Below, piece after piece: positions 6,022-7,622 of a stretch of 7,622 nt of DNA. The number at the start of each line of letters is the position of its first letter. Positions within the stretch are counted from its first letter, which is position 1. The position numbers and the translations under genes are program-made. The notes below the pieces were generated by a model. That model ran no database searches, was not told the origin of the DNA, and saw nothing but the letters and a program-made list of their open reading frames with translations. The stretch is from Pseudomonadota bacterium (GTDB lineage: Bacteria > Pseudomonadota > Alphaproteobacteria > Caulobacterales > Aquidulcibacteraceae): the NCBI GenBank assembly GCA_023410295.1, contig JAEYPY010000018.1:1-7622 (forward strand). The letters are read 5' to 3'.

Positions 6022-6500
6022 GCTGGCGCGATACCGCCCGCCGCGTTCGCCAGCGCAGCGCCAGCGACGGCTTAGAAGAGGCTGAGCGCGAGACGCTGAC
6101 CGCGCCTGCCGATGCGATGCCGGAGCTTGATTACGACGCGCGCGACGAACGCGAGGCCATCGCCATCTATGACGGCGGGGTTCCTGAGAGCTGGGCCGTT
6201 GCGCTCGCGGCGATCCAGTACGGGCCGCGGCCGATCGGGCTCACTGAGCGCGAGTGGTCAAAGCTGCTCGAGGTCGTCTGGCAGCGCGCCGAAGCGTTCG
6301 CCGCGACGTTCGCCGCGCATGGCTGGAGCTTTGAAGAGGTGTTCGGGGTGGGCGAGCATTGGCTGCGCCTAGATCGGTTGGGCGGCGCCTGGCTTGCGCC
6401 CGATGCGCGCATTGTCGCCATCGATGAACGGCGCATCGTTTACGAGCGCGGGCCTGGGCGCCATCGCACCACGCACACAAAACCGGCGAGGCCGCACTGA
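6018..6500 (+). CDS. Conserved-type mobile element protein of unknown function, 160 residues
   Basis: I know no named domain for it, but similar short proteins recur from memory next to DUF3987 and DUF5681 genes in alphaproteobacterial elements. The N-terminal 35 residues are polar and probably disordered. An acidic segment RDEREAIAIYDGGVPESWA (42-60) is followed by a helical part (76-103) ending in HGWSFEEVFGV (101-111), and then a probable beta-rich tail with WLRLDRLGGAWL (115-126) and ARIVAIDERRIVYER (130-144). The start forms an ATGA overlap with the ATPase gene, with GGGAGGAG about 6 nt upstream, and its TGA shares one base with the next ATG. Such coupling supports a role in the same replication or maintenance operon. 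The function is unknown. Confidence 0.85.
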   Translation: MSWRDTARRVRQRSASDGLEEAERETLTAPADAMPELDYDARDEREAIAIYDGGVPESWAVALAAIQYGPRPIGLTEREWSKLLEVVWQRAEAFAATFAAHGWSFEEVFGVGEHWLRLDRLGGAWLAPDARIVAIDERRIVYERGPGRHRTTHTKPARPH

Positions 6501-6910
6501 TGGCCGCGCCAAGTGGATCCCCGCCGACTGGCACAGCGCGCGCCAAAACGATCAAGCCGCCGGCTGACGTTGTGACGCAGACGTTCACGGACGAGGCCAA
6601 GGCGATAGCGCAGAAGGCCGCGGAAGCAGCCAAGGGCGGCGACGTGGCCGCTATGCGCCTCGTCCTCGACCGCATCGCGCCAGCGCCGAAGGAACGCGCG
6701 GTCAACTTCGCTATGCCGGTGATCAACGGGCCTGCCGACGTTCCGGCCGCCGTCATGGCGCTGCTGAACGCGGTCGCTGAGGGCCAGCTTGTGCCGGGCG
6801 AAGCAATGCAGCTCGCAGGCGTGCTGGAGCACTACCGCAAGCAGATTGAGACGGCCGAATTCGAGGCGCGGCTGAAAGCACTGGAGGAAGCGAATGCGCG
6901 CAAACTTTAG
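6500..6910 (+). CDS. Protein resembling the C-terminal part of DUF5681 proteins
   Basis: The middle of this 136-residue protein (KGGDVAAMRLVLDRIAPAPK, 45-64, then RAVNFAMP, 66-73, and NAVAEGQLVPGEAMQLAGVLE, 90-110) matches the pattern I associate with DUF5681 proteins of alphaproteobacterial elements: ALRLCLDRI, then KDR, then a repeat of the type AVAxGELxPxEA. The defining N-terminal GRPxGSRNK-type motif is missing here; the first 30 residues are instead Ala/Pro/Thr rich (SGSPPTGTARAKTIKPP). It is therefore a truncated or divergent member. The C-terminus is a charged helix, EFEARLKALEEANARKL, which resembles the start of the next three proteins. Its start overlaps the previous stop by one base (TGATG), and its last 17 nt overlap the next gene. 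No biochemical function is known to me. Confidence 0.85.
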   Translation: MAAPSGSPPTGTARAKTIKPPADVVTQTFTDEAKAIAQKAAEAAKGGDVAAMRLVLDRIAPAPKERAVNFAMPVINGPADVPAAVMALLNAVAEGQLVPGEAMQLAGVLEHYRKQIETAEFEARLKALEEANARKL

Positions 6911-7127
6911 CACGCGCTTGGAAGCGCTGGAGGCGAAGGCGTCGCCGGAAAAGGGCCTGCTGATGATTGTCGGGCCTTATCCGAAAGACGAAGACCCCGC
7001 GCCCCATGTTGCGGAAGCGCGCGAGCGTTGGCGTTCGATCCATGGCGAGTGGCCGTCGGCTGACGTGCGTTCGATGCACATTCACTTAGTCGGAGTGAAG
7101 CCGGGAGGCGCTCGCCATGCGCGCTAA
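6894..7127 (+). CDS. Small RLEALE-helix protein, copy 1 (77 residues)
   Basis: Unknown function. The protein starts with a short amphipathic helix, STRLEALEAKA (6-16), which could form a coiled coil or protein contact. It is followed by a probable beta strand LLMIVGPYP (22-30), an acidic/helical middle (EARERWRSIHGEWP), and a second strand SMHIHLVGVKP (60-70). The start has a strong GGAGGA site (6883-6888) with a 5-nt gap, lying inside the last codons of the preceding gene, which it overlaps by 17 nt. The following gene resembles it along its length, so this is the first of a tandem paralogous set. Short proteins opening with this RLxxLE helix are common in phage and island operons by my recollection. 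Confidence 0.8.
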   Translation: MRANFSTRLEALEAKASPEKGLLMIVGPYPKDEDPAPHVAEARERWRSIHGEWPSADVRSMHIHLVGVKPGGARHAR

Positions 7128-7356
7128 GCTCGCCGCACGCCTGGAGGCGCTGGAGACGCGAGCGCACGGCGCCGGCGGGCCGTGGCTTTCCGTCACTTAC
7201 GATCAGGGCGAAGCGCCAGAGCGCATCGCTGCGCTGGAAGCAGAGGCGCTGGCGGCGTTCGTCGCTGAGCGCGGCGCGCCGCGCGGCGCCGTTAGCTACA
7301 TTCACCGCGTTATCCAATCGCCGCGCCCCCATCAACGGGAGGCGGCGAATGTCTAG
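7117..7356 (+). CDS. Small RLEALE-helix protein, copy 2 (79 residues)
   Basis: Paralogue of the preceding gene. Its N-terminus AARLEALETRA (6-16) is in exact register with copy 1 (identical MRA start and RLEALE at 8-13). The order is also the same: strand PWLSVTYDQ, acidic helix (ERIAALEAEALAAFVAERG), and a final strand SYIHRVIQSP that mirrors SMHIHLVGVKP. The DNA of the first 14 codons is also clearly similar (both begin ATGCGCGC then a purine-rich AAxCT). The ribosome binding site GGGAGG (7103-7108) is 8 nt upstream, and the start overlaps copy 1 by 11 nt. Function unknown; a duplicated accessory protein is the simplest reading. Confidence 0.8.
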   Translation: MRAKLAARLEALETRAHGAGGPWLSVTYDQGEAPERIAALEAEALAAFVAERGAPRGAVSYIHRVIQSPRPHQREAANV

Positions 7357-7585
7357 CCTCTCCCGCCGATTGGAGACGCTGGAGAAGCGCGCCGGCGTTG
7401 GCGAACCTGACGCGCTGTTCGCCGCGCTATCCGATGATGAGTTGGAGGCATTCGTGGAGGTGCTGCACGCTACGCAAGCGGGCCGCGTCGCTGATGCTGA
7501 GGCGATGCTGGAGACGTGCGACGAGGAAACCTGTGCGCGCTTCGTCGCGATCATCACGCAGTACACAGTAGAGGGAGCGCACTGA
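7349..7585 (+). CDS. Small RLEALE-helix protein, copy 3 (78 residues, divergent C-terminus)
   Basis: The N-terminus SRRLETLEKRAG (5-16) is the same type of helix as in the two previous proteins, shifted by one residue. The remainder differs: it is acidic and wholly helical (ALFAALSDDELEAFVEVLHA, then ADAEAMLETCDEETCARFVAIITQY), with two cysteines (Cys55 and Cys61), and lacks the two predicted strands of copies 1 and 2. It may therefore be an N-terminal helix joined to a different effector part. The ribosome binding site GGGAGG (7337-7342) is 6 nt upstream, and the start overlaps copy 2 by 8 nt. Its TGA is followed immediately by the next ATG (TGAATG). Function unknown. Confidence 0.8.
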   Translation: MSSLSRRLETLEKRAGVGEPDALFAALSDDELEAFVEVLHATQAGRVADAEAMLETCDEETCARFVAIITQYTVEGAH

Positions 7586-7622
7586 ATGACGTTCCCCCTA
7601 ATGATTGCGATGCTCCACCACA
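7586..7622 (+). CDS. Start of a further operon gene (partial, cut by window end)
   Basis: An ATG directly after the previous stop is preceded by GAGGGAG (7571-7577) at an 8-nt gap, and the frame is open to the window end. The twelve visible residues are MTFPLMIAMLHH. This is too short to identify. The operon layout and the good ribosome binding site make it a likely real gene that continues to the right. Confidence 0.55.
   Translation, partial: MTFPLMIAMLHH

Larger units (their letters stand above)
1..7622. mobile_element. Integrase-proximal part of an integrated mobile element (island, satellite or prophage remnant)
   Basis: A P4-type integrase reads into a single-strand array of AlpA-like regulator, CHC2/Toprim primase-like protein, DUF3987 ATPase and small overlapping unknown genes. 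Integrase, excisionase-like regulator and primase/ATPase in this order is the established core of integrative elements and Gram-negative phage satellites. Neither boundary is visible: no tRNA gene or duplicated attachment site occurs in the window, so the attachment site on the integrase side should lie to the left of position 1 and the other end to the right of 7622. No capsid, terminase, portal or conjugation gene is seen, so phage, satellite and island cannot be told apart from this part alone. Confidence 0.75.

Overview
The window looks like the integrase-proximal part of an integrated mobile element (genomic island, phage satellite or degraded prophage) in a high-GC proteobacterium. Strong G/C bias at third codon positions, the DUF4102-type integrase and the gene set (AlpA-like regulator, CHC2/Toprim primase-like protein, DUF3987 ATPase, a protein like the C-terminal part of DUF5681) suggest an Alphaproteobacterium. 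That host call is inference from composition and remembered family context; no rRNA, tRNA or housekeeping gene is present to fix it.

Layout: every credible gene is on the + strand. (1) Positions 36-1328 encode a tyrosine recombinase with a full R-K-HxxR-H-Y catalytic set. (2) Positions 1329-1550 are non-coding and carry an AT-rich cluster of TGCCAAAAT repeats, including a near-perfect palindrome, followed by a small hairpin and a strong ribosome binding site. (3) Positions 1551-2432 encode an unrecognised 293-residue soluble protein. (4) Positions 2433-2543 hold a 7-bp hairpin. (5) From 2544 to the window end runs one compact co-directional array: AlpA-like winged-helix protein, a leader with a 10-bp GC-rich hairpin, two small unknown proteins, a CHC2 zinc finger/Toprim protein, a DUF3987 ATPase, two small element-type proteins, then three overlapping small genes that share an RLEALE-type N-terminal helix, and the first 12 codons of another gene. 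Apart from the alpA/leader junction, the genes overlap by 1 to 17 nt or abut directly, so they are probably cotranscribed and translationally coupled.

Working model (inference): the integrase and the AlpA-like protein control integration and excision, with the repeat cluster as a candidate arm-type or operator region. The CHC2/Toprim protein and the DUF3987 ATPase form a split primase-helicase-like replication module. The small downstream genes are accessory functions of unknown role. The least explained items are the repeat cluster, a 12-bp motif (CCCGGTCAGGGG) shared by two otherwise unrelated hairpin leaders, the unknown protein between integrase and alpA, and the tandem family of overlapping small genes at the right end. 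I see no CRISPR array, no insertion sequence and no recognisable defence or toxin-antitoxin gene in the visible part.
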